64,000 bases of DNA from Pseudomonas sp. PICF141 (GCF_002286815.1 NZ_MUNM01000052.1:33451-97450), one strand, 5' to 3'. Shown: positions 1 to 8,716, counted from the stretch's first letter. A program made the numbers and translations. The notes: generated by a model not told the origin, from the sequence alone.

Positions 1-162
1 AAATTTCAGGAAGAGCTCAAGGCCAAGGGCTATGACATCAAGAAATTCAAGGTCACGAGCGGCAATTGCTACGAGATCTACGGCTGGGACAAAGACAAGC
101 GCAAAGTCGAGATCTACTTCGACCCGGTCACCGGAAAAGTCGTGAAAGAAGAGATCGAATAG
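1..162 (+). CDS. PepSY-domain protein, C-terminal end only
   Basis: The last 53 codons of a gene that begins before the window, closed by TAG at 160-162. The visible part holds GYDIKKFKV, then CYEIYGWDKDKRKVEIYFDP and a terminal GKVVKEEIE, the strand pattern of a small periplasmic PepSY domain. A cytochrome b561-like gene starts 7 bases after the stop. PepSY protein plus b-type cytochrome is a pair I know from Pseudomonas genomes, where the two probably act together at the inner membrane. The N-terminus and any signal peptide lie outside the window. Confidence 0.75.
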   Translation, partial: KFQEELKAKGYDIKKFKVTSGNCYEIYGWDKDKRKVEIYFDPVTGKVVKEEIE

Positions 163-169
163 GCCCTCT

Positions 170-697
170 GTGAACGCTGAAACCCTGCGCCTCTGGGACC
201 CGCTCGTACGCATTTGCCACTGGTCCCTGGTGGTTGTCTTCATCAGCGACTACTTCCTCAATGAGGAAGGTGACAGCTGGCATCGCTGGCTCGGCTATTA
301 CGCCGTGGCTGTCGTGCTGGTGCGTGTGGTGTGGGGGTTCATCGGCCCGCCCTCGGCGCGCTGGTCAGACTTCTGGCCGACGCCGACGCGGGTCGTTCAG
401 CATGGCCGGGCGCTGTTTTCCGGCAAGGGCTATCACCGCATGGGGCATTCGCCCATCGGTGCACTGGTGATGGTCCTCATGCTGCTGTTGATGACGGGTC
501 TTGGTATCAGCGGCTTCTTGATGGAAGAAGTGGACTATTTCTGGGGCGAAGACTGGCTGCGTGATGTTCACGAGTTGATGGCCGATACACTGCTCGCATT
601 GGTTTGCGTGCATATCGTCGCGGCGTTGGTGGAGAGCGTGCGCCTGCGTGAAAACCTGCCCCTGTCGATGATCACCGGCCATCGGCGTAAGCGCTAG
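170..697 (+). CDS. Cytochrome b561-family membrane protein
   Basis: A 175-residue protein with a GTG start just after the preceding stop. About four membrane segments are visible (near residues 16-29, 39-60, 97-117 and 136-156). Histidines at 17, 38, 93, 134 and 148 lie in or beside them, as expected for a di-heme b561 electron carrier of the COG3658 type. The length fits that family. It is presumably translated together with the PepSY gene upstream. The electron donor and acceptor cannot be read from sequence. A nickel-hydrogenase type cytochrome b is an alternative label for the same fold, but no hydrogenase gene is nearby. Confidence 0.8.
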   Translation: MNAETLRLWDPLVRICHWSLVVVFISDYFLNEEGDSWHRWLGYYAVAVVLVRVVWGFIGPPSARWSDFWPTPTRVVQHGRALFSGKGYHRMGHSPIGALVMVLMLLLMTGLGISGFLMEEVDYFWGEDWLRDVHELMADTLLALVCVHIVAALVESVRLRENLPLSMITGHRRKR

Positions 698-723
698 CGC
701 TCAAAGCCTGCTGATACTGCACG

Positions 724-752
724 TTGCCCTCCCCCTTGCGGGAAAGGGCAAG
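724..752. terminator. Possible bidirectional terminator hairpin
   Basis: TTGCCCT at 724-730 is complementary to AGGGCAA at 745-751, with an inner CC/GG stem, between two genes whose 3' ends face each other. There is no long T-run on either side, so termination is inferred from position and symmetry only. Confidence 0.35.
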
Positions 753-760
753 TGCCAATC

Positions 761-2437
761 CTAGGTGTGATGAATTTCCCGATCCTTGGTTTCCGGCAGA
801 AAGAACGTGCCGAGAATGGCCGTCATCACAGCGATGACGATGGGGTACCACAACCCGTAATAGATATCCCCCGTGGCCGCGACCATCGCGAATGCCACCG
901 TGGGCAGAAAGCCGCCGAACCAGCCATTGCCGATGTGATAGGGCAACGACATCGAGGTATAACGGATGCGCGCCGGGAAGAGCTCCACCAGCCAGGCGGC
1001 GATCGGGCCGTAAACCATGGTGACGTAAATCACCAGAATGGTCAGGAGCAGCAGCACCATCGGATAGTTGGTCTTCGCCGGGTCGGCCTTCTCGGGGTAA
1101 CCGGCGTCCTTGAGGGCGGTGCCCAAGGTAGCGACGAAGGCATCGTTGCGGGCCTTGAAATCCGCCGCCGGCATGCCAGTGCCCTCGAAACTCGGGATCA
1201 CCTTGCCGCCGATGCGCACCTGCGCGACAGTGCCCGGCTCGGCCTTTTCGTTATTGTAGGGAATGGCTTTTTTCGCCAGTACGGTTTTGGCGAGGTCGCA
1301 GGAGCTGGTGAATTTGGCCTTGCCCACCGGGTCGAACTGGAACGAGCACTGGCCGGGGTCGGCGACCACGGTCACCGGGTTTTTCGCCTGCGCGGCGAAT
1401 ACGTCGGGGTTGCCGTACTGGGTCAACGCCTTGAAGATCGGAAAGTACGTCAGCGCCGCGAGGATGCAGCCCGCCATGATGATGCCTTTGCGGCCGATAC
1501 GATCGGACAGGCTGCCGAATACGATGAAGAACGGCGTGCCGATCAGCAGCGAGCCGGCAATCAGGAAGTTGGCAGTCTGCGGGTCAATCTTCAGCGTCTG
1601 CAGCAAGAAGAACAGCGCATAGAACTGCCCGGTATACCAGACCACGGCTTGGCCGGCGGTACCGCCAAGCAACGCCATGATCACTATCTTGAGGTTTTCC
1701 CAGCGGGCGAAGGATTCGGTCAGCGGCGCCTTGGAAGACTTGCCTTCCGCCTTCATCTTCAAGAACACCGGCGACTCGCTGAGTTGCAAGCGGATGTATA
1801 CCGAGATGATCAACAACAGAATCGACAGCAGGAAGGGAATCCGCCAGCCCCAGGCCTCGAACGCTTCGGTGCCGAGAATGGTTCGACAGGCGAGGATCAC
1901 CAGCAGTGAAAGAAACAGGCCGAGGGTCGCGGTGGTCTGGATCCACGAGGTGAAGTAGCCGCGTTTGCCTTTGGGCGCATGTTCGGCCACGTAGGTCGCC
2001 GCCCCGCCGTACTCACCGCCCAGGGCCAGGCCTTGCAACAGGCGCAGGGTGATCAGAATGATCGGCGCCGCCACGCCGATGGTCGCATAGCCGGGCAAGA
2101 AGCCCACGACGGCGGTGGAGACACCCATGATGACAATAGTGATGAGGAAGGTGTGCTTGCGCCCGATCATGTCACCCAGTCGACCGAATACGACGGCGCC
2201 GAAGGGGCGTACGGCAAAGCCCGCGGCGAACGCGAGCAGCGCAAAGATGAAGGACGTTGTCTCATTGACGCCAGCAAAGAAGTGCTTGGCGATGATCGCG
2301 GCGAGGGAGCCGTAAAGGTAAAAGTCATACCACTCGAACACAGTGCCCAGGGACGAGGCGAAAATGACTTTGCGCTCCTCCCTGGTGATCCCGCGATTAG
2401 GCGCGCTGCCTGTGGTTGTATTGTCGATTGCGGCCAT
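761..2437 (-). CDS. MFS transporter, metabolite:H+ symporter (MHS) type
   Basis: A 558-residue transporter with the MHS signature: VFEWYDFYLYGS at about 33-44, RPFGAVVFGRLGDMIGRK in loop 2-3, and LRLLQGLALGGEYGGA in TM4-5. This family includes proline/betaine, 2-oxoglutarate and shikimate symporters. It is longer than the usual 430-450 residues because about 100 residues are inserted between TM8 and TM9 (roughly 350-460). That insert is hydrophilic and has two cysteines in GQCSF and SSCDL, so it is probably periplasmic. The gene is divergent from the GntR regulator at 2764 and next to hydroxyproline catabolic genes, so a hydroxyproline or related amino/imino acid is a reasonable but unproven substrate. 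Confidence 0.85.
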   Translation of the reverse strand: MAAIDNTTTGSAPNRGITREERKVIFASSLGTVFEWYDFYLYGSLAAIIAKHFFAGVNETTSFIFALLAFAAGFAVRPFGAVVFGRLGDMIGRKHTFLITIVIMGVSTAVVGFLPGYATIGVAAPIILITLRLLQGLALGGEYGGAATYVAEHAPKGKRGYFTSWIQTTATLGLFLSLLVILACRTILGTEAFEAWGWRIPFLLSILLLIISVYIRLQLSESPVFLKMKAEGKSSKAPLTESFARWENLKIVIMALLGGTAGQAVVWYTGQFYALFFLLQTLKIDPQTANFLIAGSLLIGTPFFIVFGSLSDRIGRKGIIMAGCILAALTYFPIFKALTQYGNPDVFAAQAKNPVTVVADPGQCSFQFDPVGKAKFTSSCDLAKTVLAKKAIPYNNEKAEPGTVAQVRIGGKVIPSFEGTGMPAADFKARNDAFVATLGTALKDAGYPEKADPAKTNYPMVLLLLTILVIYVTMVYGPIAAWLVELFPARIRYTSMSLPYHIGNGWFGGFLPTVAFAMVAATGDIYYGLWYPIVIAVMTAILGTFFLPETKDREIHHT

Positions 2438-2763
2438 GATTCTTCTCCGTCTTGCTCTTGTTGTAGGCCGGAGTACCTCATTATTTTTTTACCGCACCCA
2501 GGCCCCAGGGCTGATGTCATCGGATCAAGGATTGCGCAAAGCATGGAAACAGGCTGACGGCCTCGCATCGCTGCAAGGTTTGTCTGAAGCATAATCGGCT
2601 TCGCGTAGATATCCACTCGGCCATCGTGCTCAAACCCGAACCCTCATTAGAAACGTCCGGCTGGTGCCTGCTGATGGCATTTTCGAGGCGACCATCGCCC
2701 GGAACTTCGCAGTGAAGGAATTTCGTATACCCTATCGCCATCTCACTCCAAACGACCGCTGCC
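2438..2763. other. Divergent intergenic region, MFS/GntR
   Basis: A 326-base region between two divergent start codons. It is expected to hold both promoters. The only element I can point to is the partial TCGTATAC palindrome at 2723-2732, listed separately. I see no convincing ORF here. Confidence 0.6.
2723..2732. promoter_or_regulatory. Partial GntR-type operator before the GntR gene
   Basis: TCGTATACCC shares eight of ten bases with the perfect palindrome TCGTATACGA found at 9077-9086 and 15091-15100. It lies 32 bases before the GntR start codon. GTATAC-centred palindromes are typical binding sites of FadR/VanR-subgroup GntR regulators. Autoregulation by the adjacent gene is the simple reading. 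Confidence 0.5.
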
Positions 2764-3435
2764 GTGAACCTACCCAAACTCAACGCTCCCGACCTTGGCA
2801 ACACCCCTTCGACCTCGGAAATCATCACCCGTCATCTGCGGGACGCGATCGTCGCCGGGCATTTCGCCGAAGATGAGCCGATTCGCCAGGACGACATCGC
2901 TCGCCAGTTCAACGTCAGCAAGATCCCGGTGCGCGAGGCCCTCAAGCGGCTGGAAGCCGAAGGGCTGGTGATGTTCCAGCGCAATCGCGGAGCGATGGTC
3001 ACGCGGCTGTCCGATGCCGAACTGGCGCAGATGTTCGAAGTGCGGATGTTGCTCGAAGACAAGATACTGCGCCTGGCCATTCCCAACATGACCGAAGAAA
3101 CCTTCGCCCGTGCCGAGCGCATCTGTCAGGAGTTCATCGGCGAGGACGACGTGGGCCGCTGGGCCGAACTCAATTGGGAGCTGCACGCTTGCCTCTACGA
3201 GCCGGCGCAACGGCCGTTCCTGGTCAGCCTGATCCGCTCGGTCAACGACAAGCTTGAGCGCTACCTGCGCATGCAAATGAGCCTGTCGGCCGGCAAGGAA
3301 CGGGCTGATCACGAGCACCGTGAAATCATCAAAGCCTGTCGTGCCGGGGACGTGGATCTGGCGGTGAAGCTGCTGGACGAGCACATTGCCGGGGTCTGCA
3401 AAACGCTATTCGAACACCTGCCTCACACGCACTGA
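2764..3435 (+). CDS. GntR-family regulator with FCD domain
   Basis: A 223-residue protein with a GTG start. Residues 15-80 form a GntR winged helix (HLRDAIVAGHF, QFNVSKIPVREALKRLEAEGLV). Residues 90-215 form an all-helical FCD ligand domain with the usual metal/ligand residues in place: N137 and H141 in NWELH, H183/H185 in DHEH, and H207 in LDEH. It sits between an MHS transporter and the hydroxyproline genes. A GTATAC-type palindrome occurs before its own start and, in a better form, before two catabolic transcription units, so it probably represses hydroxyproline transport and late catabolic genes. The ligand, perhaps a pathway intermediate, is not known from sequence. Confidence 0.85.
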   Translation: MNLPKLNAPDLGNTPSTSEIITRHLRDAIVAGHFAEDEPIRQDDIARQFNVSKIPVREALKRLEAEGLVMFQRNRGAMVTRLSDAELAQMFEVRMLLEDKILRLAIPNMTEETFARAERICQEFIGEDDVGRWAELNWELHACLYEPAQRPFLVSLIRSVNDKLERYLRMQMSLSAGKERADHEHREIIKACRAGDVDLAVKLLDEHIAGVCKTLFEHLPHTH

Positions 3436-3549
3436 GCCTTCCGCTCGCTGTGCTGATTTCGTCATCGGCACAGGATAAATCCATCAAGCCGACACCCCGC
3501 TGCACAGGCCACTCTTTGGTTCACTCATCTGAACGGACGTGGCCCTCCC

Positions 3550-4482
3550 ATGAAACGCATCACCGTGATCGACTCCCACACCGGCGGCGAACCGACCCGT
3601 CTGGTGACCGCCGGCTTTCCTGACCTGGGTACCGGCAGCATGGCCGAACGCCGCCAGCGGCTTGCCGAACATCACGATCAATGGCGCGCCGCCTGTGTGC
3701 TGGAACCCCGTGGCAGCGACGTGCTGGTGGGTGCCCTGCTCTGCGAGCCGGTCGACCCGAGCGCGTGTGCCGGGGTGATTTTCTTCAACAACACCGGTTA
3801 CCTGGGCATGTGCGGCCACGGCACGATTGGCCTGGTGGCGTCGTTGGCGCATCTGGGCAGGATCAGCCCCGGCGTGCATCGCATCGAGACGCCGGTGGGT
3901 ACGGTGCAGGCGACTTTGCACGACGACCATTCGGTGAGCGTACGCAATGTGCCGGCCTACCGTTACCGCAAGGCGCTGGTGTTGCAGGTGCCGGGAATCG
4001 GTCAGGTAATCGGCGATATCGCCTGGGGCGGCAACTGGTTTTTCCTGATCGCCGAGCATGGCCTGCGGGTGGCCAGCGACAACCTCGACGCGCTGACCGC
4101 TTACACCTACGCCGTGCAACAGGCGCTGGAGGCCCAGGGTATACGTGGCGAAGACGGCGGGCTGATCGACCATGTCGAGCTGTTCAGCGATGACGATCAC
4201 GCCGACAGCCGCAATTTTGTCCTGTGCCCCGGCAAGGCGTACGACCGCTCACCGTGCGGCACTGGCACCAGTGCCAAACTGGCGTGCCTGGCCGCGGACG
4301 ACAAGTTGCAACCCGGGCAGATCTGGCGCCAGGCCAGTGTCATCGGCAGTGAGTTCGAAGGCACTTACGAATGGCAGGGCGAACGCGTTGTGCCGACCAT
4401 TCGCGGCCGTGCCTTTATCAGCGCCGAAGCCAGTCTGATCATCGAACAGGATGACCCGTTCGCCTGGGGCATTCGTCCATGA
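3550..4482 (+). CDS. lhpA: 4-Hydroxyproline 2-epimerase
   Basis: A 310-residue member of the proline racemase superfamily. Both catalytic cysteines are present, C88 in GMCGHGTIG and C236 in [12 protein letters not shown], the Cys/Cys pair that epimerises C2 through general acid-base thiols. The enzyme turns trans-4-hydroxy-L-proline into cis-4-hydroxy-D-proline. The length and the linked D-hydroxyproline dehydrogenase genes downstream favour 4-hydroxyproline epimerase over proline racemase. Its stop overlaps the next start codon (ATGA at 4479-4482), so it is translationally coupled to the dehydrogenase. No GTATAC palindrome was seen before it, which suggests this operon answers to the AraC regulator at its 3' end. 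Confidence 0.92.
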   Translation: MKRITVIDSHTGGEPTRLVTAGFPDLGTGSMAERRQRLAEHHDQWRAACVLEPRGSDVLVGALLCEPVDPSACAGVIFFNNTGYLGMCGHGTIGLVASLAHLGRISPGVHRIETPVGTVQATLHDDHSVSVRNVPAYRYRKALVLQVPGIGQVIGDIAWGGNWFFLIAEHGLRVASDNLDALTAYTYAVQQALEAQGIRGEDGGLIDHVELFSDDDHADSRNFVLCPGKAYDRSPCGTGTSAKLACLAADDKLQPGQIWRQASVIGSEFEGTYEWQGERVVPTIRGRAFISAEASLIIEQDDPFAWGIRP

Positions 4483-5594
4483 ACGAGGGCCTTGTGGCCG
4501 ATGTGATCGTGATCGGCGCCGGCATCATCGGCGCCGCCTGTGCCCAGGCGCTGGCCCGTCGTGGCTTGCAGGTGCTGGTGCTGGACGCCGGCCTGCACGG
4601 TGCGACGGCGGCGGGCATGGGCCATCTGCTGGTGCTCGACGACAACCCGGCCGAGCTGGCCCTGAGTCGATATTCCCTGCAACGCTGGCGCGCACTGGCG
4701 CCGGACCTGCCCGACGGCTGCGCCTACCGCAACAACGGCACGCTGTGGCTGGCGGCCAACGCCGAGGAAATGGCGGTCGCCCATGACAAATACCTGAACC
4801 TGCAAGCCCAGGGCGTGGCCTGCGAATTGATCAGCGCCAGTGCTTTGCGCCAGCGTGAACCGGAACTGCGCGAGGGGCTGGAAGGCGGTTTGTTGATCCA
4901 TGGCGACGGCATTCTTTATGCGCCGGCGACAGCGAACTGGATGCTCGACACGCCGAACGTTCGTCAGCGCCGGGCGCGGGTCCGCGCGGTCGATGGCAAC
5001 CGCGTTCGCCTCGATGACGGTCACTGGTTGAGTGCCGAAGCGGTGGTGTTGGCCAACGGTATTCAGGCCAACGAACTCTGCCCGGAGTTGCCCATCGAGC
5101 CGAAGAAAGGTCACCTGCTGATTACCGATCGCTATCCTCACACCGTCACCCACACGCTGGTGGAACTGGGTTACGTCACCAGCGCCCACAATGCCACGGG
5201 GCCATCGACCGCCTGCAATATTCAGCCGCGCCCCACCGGGCAATTGTTCATCGGTGCCTCGCGGCAATTCGGTACCACCGACCCGCAGGTCGAAAGCTGG
5301 ATGCTGGCGAAAATGCTCAAGCGCGCCGCCGAGTACATGCCAGGGCTGGCCCGGCTCAACGGCATCCGCGCCTGGACCGGTTTTCGCGCCGCCAGCCCCG
5401 ACGGCCTGCCGCTGGTGGGCCAACACCCGCAACGCCAAGGCTTGTGGCTGGCGGTGGGTCACGAAGGTTTGGGCGTCACCACGGCCCCCGGCACCGCCGA
5501 CTTGCTGGTGGCGCAACTGTTCAACGAAACCCCGCCTCTGGCCGCACCACCTTATCTGCCCCAGCGTTTCCTTGGAGAACCTGCCTATGCCTGA
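4479..5594 (+). CDS. lhpB: D-hydroxyproline dehydrogenase, FAD oxidoreductase subunit
   Basis: A 371-residue DAO-family flavoprotein. The FAD dinucleotide motif is at 13-18 (GAGIIG), and a C-terminal [14 protein letters not shown] segment is typical of glycine-oxidase/HcnC-like enzymes. With the 2Fe-2S protein and the second flavoprotein that follow it, it forms a membrane-linked heteromeric dehydrogenase. That complex oxidises cis-4-hydroxy-D-proline to delta1-pyrroline-4-hydroxy-2-carboxylate. It starts inside the epimerase stop and ends 8 bases into the next gene, so the four genes are one tight operon. The same three-subunit layout occurs in hydrogen cyanide synthase, but the epimerase neighbour settles the assignment. 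Confidence 0.9.
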   Translation: MNEGLVADVIVIGAGIIGAACAQALARRGLQVLVLDAGLHGATAAGMGHLLVLDDNPAELALSRYSLQRWRALAPDLPDGCAYRNNGTLWLAANAEEMAVAHDKYLNLQAQGVACELISASALRQREPELREGLEGGLLIHGDGILYAPATANWMLDTPNVRQRRARVRAVDGNRVRLDDGHWLSAEAVVLANGIQANELCPELPIEPKKGHLLITDRYPHTVTHTLVELGYVTSAHNATGPSTACNIQPRPTGQLFIGASRQFGTTDPQVESWMLAKMLKRAAEYMPGLARLNGIRAWTGFRAASPDGLPLVGQHPQRQGLWLAVGHEGLGVTTAPGTADLLVAQLFNETPPLAAPPYLPQRFLGEPAYA

Positions 5595-5823
5595 ATTGCT
5601 GCTGGACGGCCGCGCCTTGACGGTGGCCGAGGGCACCAGCGTCGCCGCGGCCTTGGCGTTGGGCAGCGACGGCTGCACGCGCAGGTCAGTCAGTGGCCAA
5701 CGCCGCGCACCGCTGTGCGGCATGGGCATCTGCCAGGAGTGCCGAGTGACCATCGACGGCCGGCGACGCCTGGCCTGCCAGACTTTGTGCCGAGACGGCA
5801 TGCAGGTGCAGACATGCTCATGA
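5587..5823 (+). CDS. lhpF: D-hydroxyproline dehydrogenase, 2Fe-2S subunit
   Basis: A 78-residue (2Fe-2S) ferredoxin-like protein with cysteines at 44, 49, 52 and 64 in CGMGICQEC and ACQT, the Fer2_4 pattern found in HcnA and in the N-terminus of sarcosine oxidase alpha. I chose the ATG at 5587: it overlaps the upstream stop by 8 bases and begins directly with MPELLLDGR. Upstream extension would run through the lhpB coding region. Its TGA shares bases with the next ATG. It carries electrons between the two flavoprotein subunits. Confidence 0.88.
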   Translation: MPELLLDGRALTVAEGTSVAAALALGSDGCTRRSVSGQRRAPLCGMGICQECRVTIDGRRRLACQTLCRDGMQVQTCS

Positions 5824-7076
5824 ACGAATACGCCGACCTGCTGATCATTGGTGCCGGCCCCGCTGGCATGGCCGCCGCCCTGGCCGCCGGCCCCAGCGGC
5901 GCACGCATCGTCGTGCTCGACGACAACCCGCTGCCGGGCGGGCAAATCTGGCGTGACGGCCCTCAAGCCAACGTGCCCGATCAGGCCCGTCGCCTGTGTG
6001 AGCGTTTGCAGGCTTGCAGCAACATCCGCCGTCATGCCGGTACGCGGGTGATCGCCAGTCCCGGTCCGAAACAACTGTTGGTCGAAGATGATGACAACGG
6101 CTGGTTGATCAGCTACGACAAACTGATTCTGTGCACCGGCGCCCGCGAGCTGCTGCTGCCCTTCCCCGGCTGGACGTTGCCGGGGGTGACCGGGGCCGGT
6201 GGCTTGCAGGCGCTGATCAAGGCGGGTGTGCCGGTGCAAGGTGAGCGTGTGGTGATCGCCGGCAGCGGTCCACTTTTACTGGCGAGTGCCGCCACCGCGA
6301 AAAAACAGGGCGCCCAGGTACAACGCATCGCCGAGCAAGCCTCGCGCACCGCCGTCGCCGCTTTCGCCGCGCAACTGCCCCGCTGGCCCGCCAAATGGTT
6401 GCAATCGTTCAGCTTGCTCGACCGCCAATACCGCACCGCGACGCACGTGCTGGCCGCCCTTGGCACTGACCGACTGGAAGGCGTGCGCCTGCAACAACAA
6501 GGCAAAATCGTCGAACTGGCATGTGACCGGCTGGCCTGTGGTTTCGGCTTGATCCCGAACATTCAATTGGGCCAGGCACTGGGCTATGCCATTGAAGGTC
6601 AGGCGTTGGCGGTGGATGCCTGGCAAGCCAGCAGTCGCGCCGATCATTACGCGGCGGGTGAATGCACCGGGTTTGGGGGCAGTGAACTGGCGTTGGTTGA
6701 AGGTGCAATCGCCGGCCACGCAGCGGTCGGCGACCTGGAGGCGGCCCGGCAGTTGTGGCCACGCCGGGCACGCTGGCAGGGTTTCGCCAAGGCACTGAAT
6801 CGGGCCTTCGCCCTCGCCCCGCCACTCAAGTCCCTGGCCCAGCCCGATACGCTGGTCTGCCGCTGCGAAGACGTGCCTTACGCCGCCTTGGCCGGGCACT
6901 CTGATTGGCGCGAAGCCAAGCTGGCCAGCCGCTGCGGCATGGGCGCCTGTCAGGGCCGGGTGTGTGGCGGCGCAGTGCAGCACCTGTTCGGTTGGCAACC
7001 GTCGGCGCCCCGCCCACCCTTCAGCCCGGCGCGAATCGAGACCTTGATGTGCCTGGACGACACCCCGCCGACCTGA
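5820..7076 (+). CDS. lhpE: D-hydroxyproline dehydrogenase, NAD(P)/FAD-binding subunit
   Basis: A 418-residue pyridine-nucleotide-disulphide-type flavoprotein resembling HcnB. The first dinucleotide motif is GAGPAG at 11-16, and a second GSGP lies near 148. The C-terminus carries a BFD-like 2Fe-2S site with CRCED near 345 and CGMGACQGRVCG near 371-382. I start it at the ATG at 5820, which overlaps the lhpF stop as ATGA; an ATG two codons earlier (5814) is also possible. It is the last gene of the lhpA-B-F-E operon. It should pass electrons from D-hydroxyproline oxidation towards the respiratory chain. Confidence 0.9.
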   Translation: MNEYADLLIIGAGPAGMAAALAAGPSGARIVVLDDNPLPGGQIWRDGPQANVPDQARRLCERLQACSNIRRHAGTRVIASPGPKQLLVEDDDNGWLISYDKLILCTGARELLLPFPGWTLPGVTGAGGLQALIKAGVPVQGERVVIAGSGPLLLASAATAKKQGAQVQRIAEQASRTAVAAFAAQLPRWPAKWLQSFSLLDRQYRTATHVLAALGTDRLEGVRLQQQGKIVELACDRLACGFGLIPNIQLGQALGYAIEGQALAVDAWQASSRADHYAAGECTGFGGSELALVEGAIAGHAAVGDLEAARQLWPRRARWQGFAKALNRAFALAPPLKSLAQPDTLVCRCEDVPYAALAGHSDWREAKLASRCGMGACQGRVCGGAVQHLFGWQPSAPRPPFSPARIETLMCLDDTPPT

Positions 7077-7147
7077 AATGCCCTCGGGGGTTTCGGCCAC
7101 GCTGTCGAGCCTCTATGATCCCGGGGTCGCCCTCAGACCCCAGCGCC

Positions 7148-7897
7148 ATGTATCCCTCGCTCAGCACCTTCAAACCCTGCGACCTGCCAACGCTGCTCAA
7201 CAGTCTGCAGCCGATTGCGCCGCTGCTCGATACCCTCTCGGATGTGGTGTTTTTCATCAAGGACAGCCAAGCGCGCTACGCCTTCGTCAACCAGACTTTG
7301 GCCCGGCGTTGCGGTTTCAAATGTCGCGAGGAACTGCTGGGGCTCACCGCCGACAGGGTCTTCCCGGAGCGCTTCGGTCCGCTGTATACCGAACAGGATC
7401 GACGGGTCCTGTCCAGCGGTCGCGAACTGTCTGACCAACTGGAGCTGCACCTGTATTACGGCAATCAGCCGATCTGGTGCCTGACCCACAAACTCGCCTT
7501 GCACGATGAGCAGGGTCAGATCGTTGGCCTGGCCGGGATCTCCCGCGACCTGCAATCCCCCCAGTCCAACCATCCCGCCTTCCAGAAACTTGCCGCCGTG
7601 GATGCGCACATCCGCAGTCACTTCGCCCGCGCCATCAGCCTCGCCGAACTGACCGCCATCGCCGGCTATTCCGTGGCGCAACTGGAGCGTCACTGCAAAC
7701 GGGTTTTCCAGCTCACCCCACGGCAGATGATTCACAAGGCGCGCCTGGAAGAAGGTTCGCGGCTGTTACTGCACACCGACCTGCCCATCACCGAAATCGC
7801 CCTGCGCTGCGGTTATACCGACCACAGTGCTTTCAGCCGACAGTTTCGCGGGTTGACCAGCCTGTCACCGAGCCAGTTTCGGGATAATCAGCGCTAA
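7148..7897 (+). CDS. PAS-AraC transcriptional regulator, LhpR-like
   Basis: A 249-residue protein. Residues 30-130 form a PAS sensor (DVVFFIKDSQARYAFVN, then GLAGISRDLQ). Residues 150-245 form an AraC double helix-turn-helix (ISLAELTAIAGYS, PITEIALRCGYTDHSAFSRQF). I chose the ATG at 7148; another in-frame ATG lies at 7115. It follows the lhpA-B-F-E operon by 71 bases on the same strand. In P. aeruginosa the hydroxyproline activator LhpR is of the AraC family, so an equivalent role is likely here. The PAS domain presumably senses hydroxyproline or a product. Confidence 0.85.
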   Translation: MYPSLSTFKPCDLPTLLNSLQPIAPLLDTLSDVVFFIKDSQARYAFVNQTLARRCGFKCREELLGLTADRVFPERFGPLYTEQDRRVLSSGRELSDQLELHLYYGNQPIWCLTHKLALHDEQGQIVGLAGISRDLQSPQSNHPAFQKLAAVDAHIRSHFARAISLAELTAIAGYSVAQLERHCKRVFQLTPRQMIHKARLEEGSRLLLHTDLPITEIALRCGYTDHSAFSRQFRGLTSLSPSQFRDNQR

Positions 7898-7898
7898 G

Positions 7899-8009
7899 GA
7901 TCGTTCCCACGCTCCGCGTGGGAATGCAGCCCGGGACGCTCCGCGTCCCTTCCAGAGCCGAACGCAGAGCGTCCGTTGAGGCATTCCCACACGGAGCGTG
8001 GGAACGATC
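7899..8009. repeat. REP-type inverted repeat pair
   Basis: A 29-base arm at 7899-7927 (GATCGTTCCCACGCTCCGCG...) is matched by its inverse at 7981-8009. Between them is a second hairpin, GGGACGC TCC GCGTCCC, at 7933-7949. This is a well-known intergenic repeat type of the P. fluorescens group. It begins one base after the AraC stop, so it probably also stabilises or ends that transcript. Confidence 0.85.
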
Positions 8010-8059
8010 AACAGGCGATGTTTAAACGACACTTCCAGACACTCACCCAGGCTACACAT

Positions 8060-8350
8060 CCTTGCGCCGTTGCCTACGACTGCGCCAGAATCCGCCGGCT
8101 TGTGCGCCTTGGGGCCGGACTCTATCGTTTGCCTGTCGCTGAAAAACAGCGATCGGGTTTGGTAGCCCGGTTTTCTGGCGCATAGCGCAACCTAATACAG
8201 GGATTTTTTTGTCCTCTGTTTTTATGGTGGCCATGCGTAGGGCGCCCTTGGGCGCGCCGGGTTGCCAGATGACCGGTCTACCAACCTGCGTATGGCCGCC
8301 ACCCATTCGTTTGGTAGCGAGGGTGATGGCTCCATTTATTATCTGGAGTT
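8060..8350 (+). promoter_or_regulatory. Structured leader of the DUF6124 gene
   Basis: A stretch of about 290 bases without a convincing + strand gene, rich in paired segments. GGTAGCCCGGTTTTCTGGC at 8161-8179 pairs with 8264-8282 (16 of 19 Watson-Crick plus one wobble). GGTGGCCATGCGTAGG at 8226-8241 pairs with 8285-8303, where both differences are G-U compatible and 8285-8303 carries three extra bases. A small hairpin lies at 8197-8220. The two long pairings interlock in the order a-b-a'-b', so they form a pseudoknot or are alternatives. A 100-codon ORF lies antisense over the same bases. Function is inferred. Confidence 0.45.
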
Positions 8351-8356
8351 CCATCT

Positions 8357-8716
8357 ATGTTCAAACCTACACCCAACCCACCTGAAACCGATCCTACATC
8401 CCCCTACGAATCCCTCGATTCGAAAAAACTCAATGAAGCCGCCGACCGCGCCCTCGATTACTACCTCAAACCGGACATCCCCAAAGACACCAAGCGCAAA
8501 CCCAGCACCATTTACCATGTCGGCGCCGAGGTCGAAAACGAAACCCTGCTGGTCAACGCCTGCGAATCCCTGGCGTCAGCCAGCATGATGCTCAGCGAGT
8601 TCGCCGGGTTGATGGACATGCCACATCGCAACATGATGTTGGGGATTCAATCGGTGGTCATGCTCGGAGAGTTGGCAGTGAACCGGGTGCTGGATAACCT
8701 CGACCCGCGAGGCTAG
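8357..8716 (+). CDS. DUF6124 family protein (formerly DUF3077)
   Basis: A 119-residue small protein. A proline-rich N-terminus (MFKPTPNPPETDP) leads to AADRALDYYLKP, then ENETLLVNACESLASASMMLSEFAGLMD and a closing GIQSVVMLGELAVNRVLD. This is the layout of a Pseudomonas-restricted family often present in several copies per genome and of unknown function. No signal peptide or membrane helix is visible. It is isolated between two repeat elements inside the hydroxyproline island. Its long structured leader suggests post-transcriptional control. Confidence 0.85.
   Translation: MFKPTPNPPETDPTSPYESLDSKKLNEAADRALDYYLKPDIPKDTKRKPSTIYHVGAEVENETLLVNACESLASASMMLSEFAGLMDMPHRNMMLGIQSVVMLGELAVNRVLDNLDPRG

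Noticed and set aside
4138..4148. GGTATACG inside lhpA resembling the GntR operator
   Set aside because: Only the GTATAC core matches, it lies within coding sequence, and it lacks the flanking ATATC/GAAAT bases shared by the two good sites.
4365..6239. Open frame of 624 codons on the minus strand
   Set aside because: It lies antisense to lhpA, lhpB, lhpF and lhpE, whose motifs are complete. The translation is low-complexity Gln/Arg/Gly-rich, as expected of GC-rich shadow frames.
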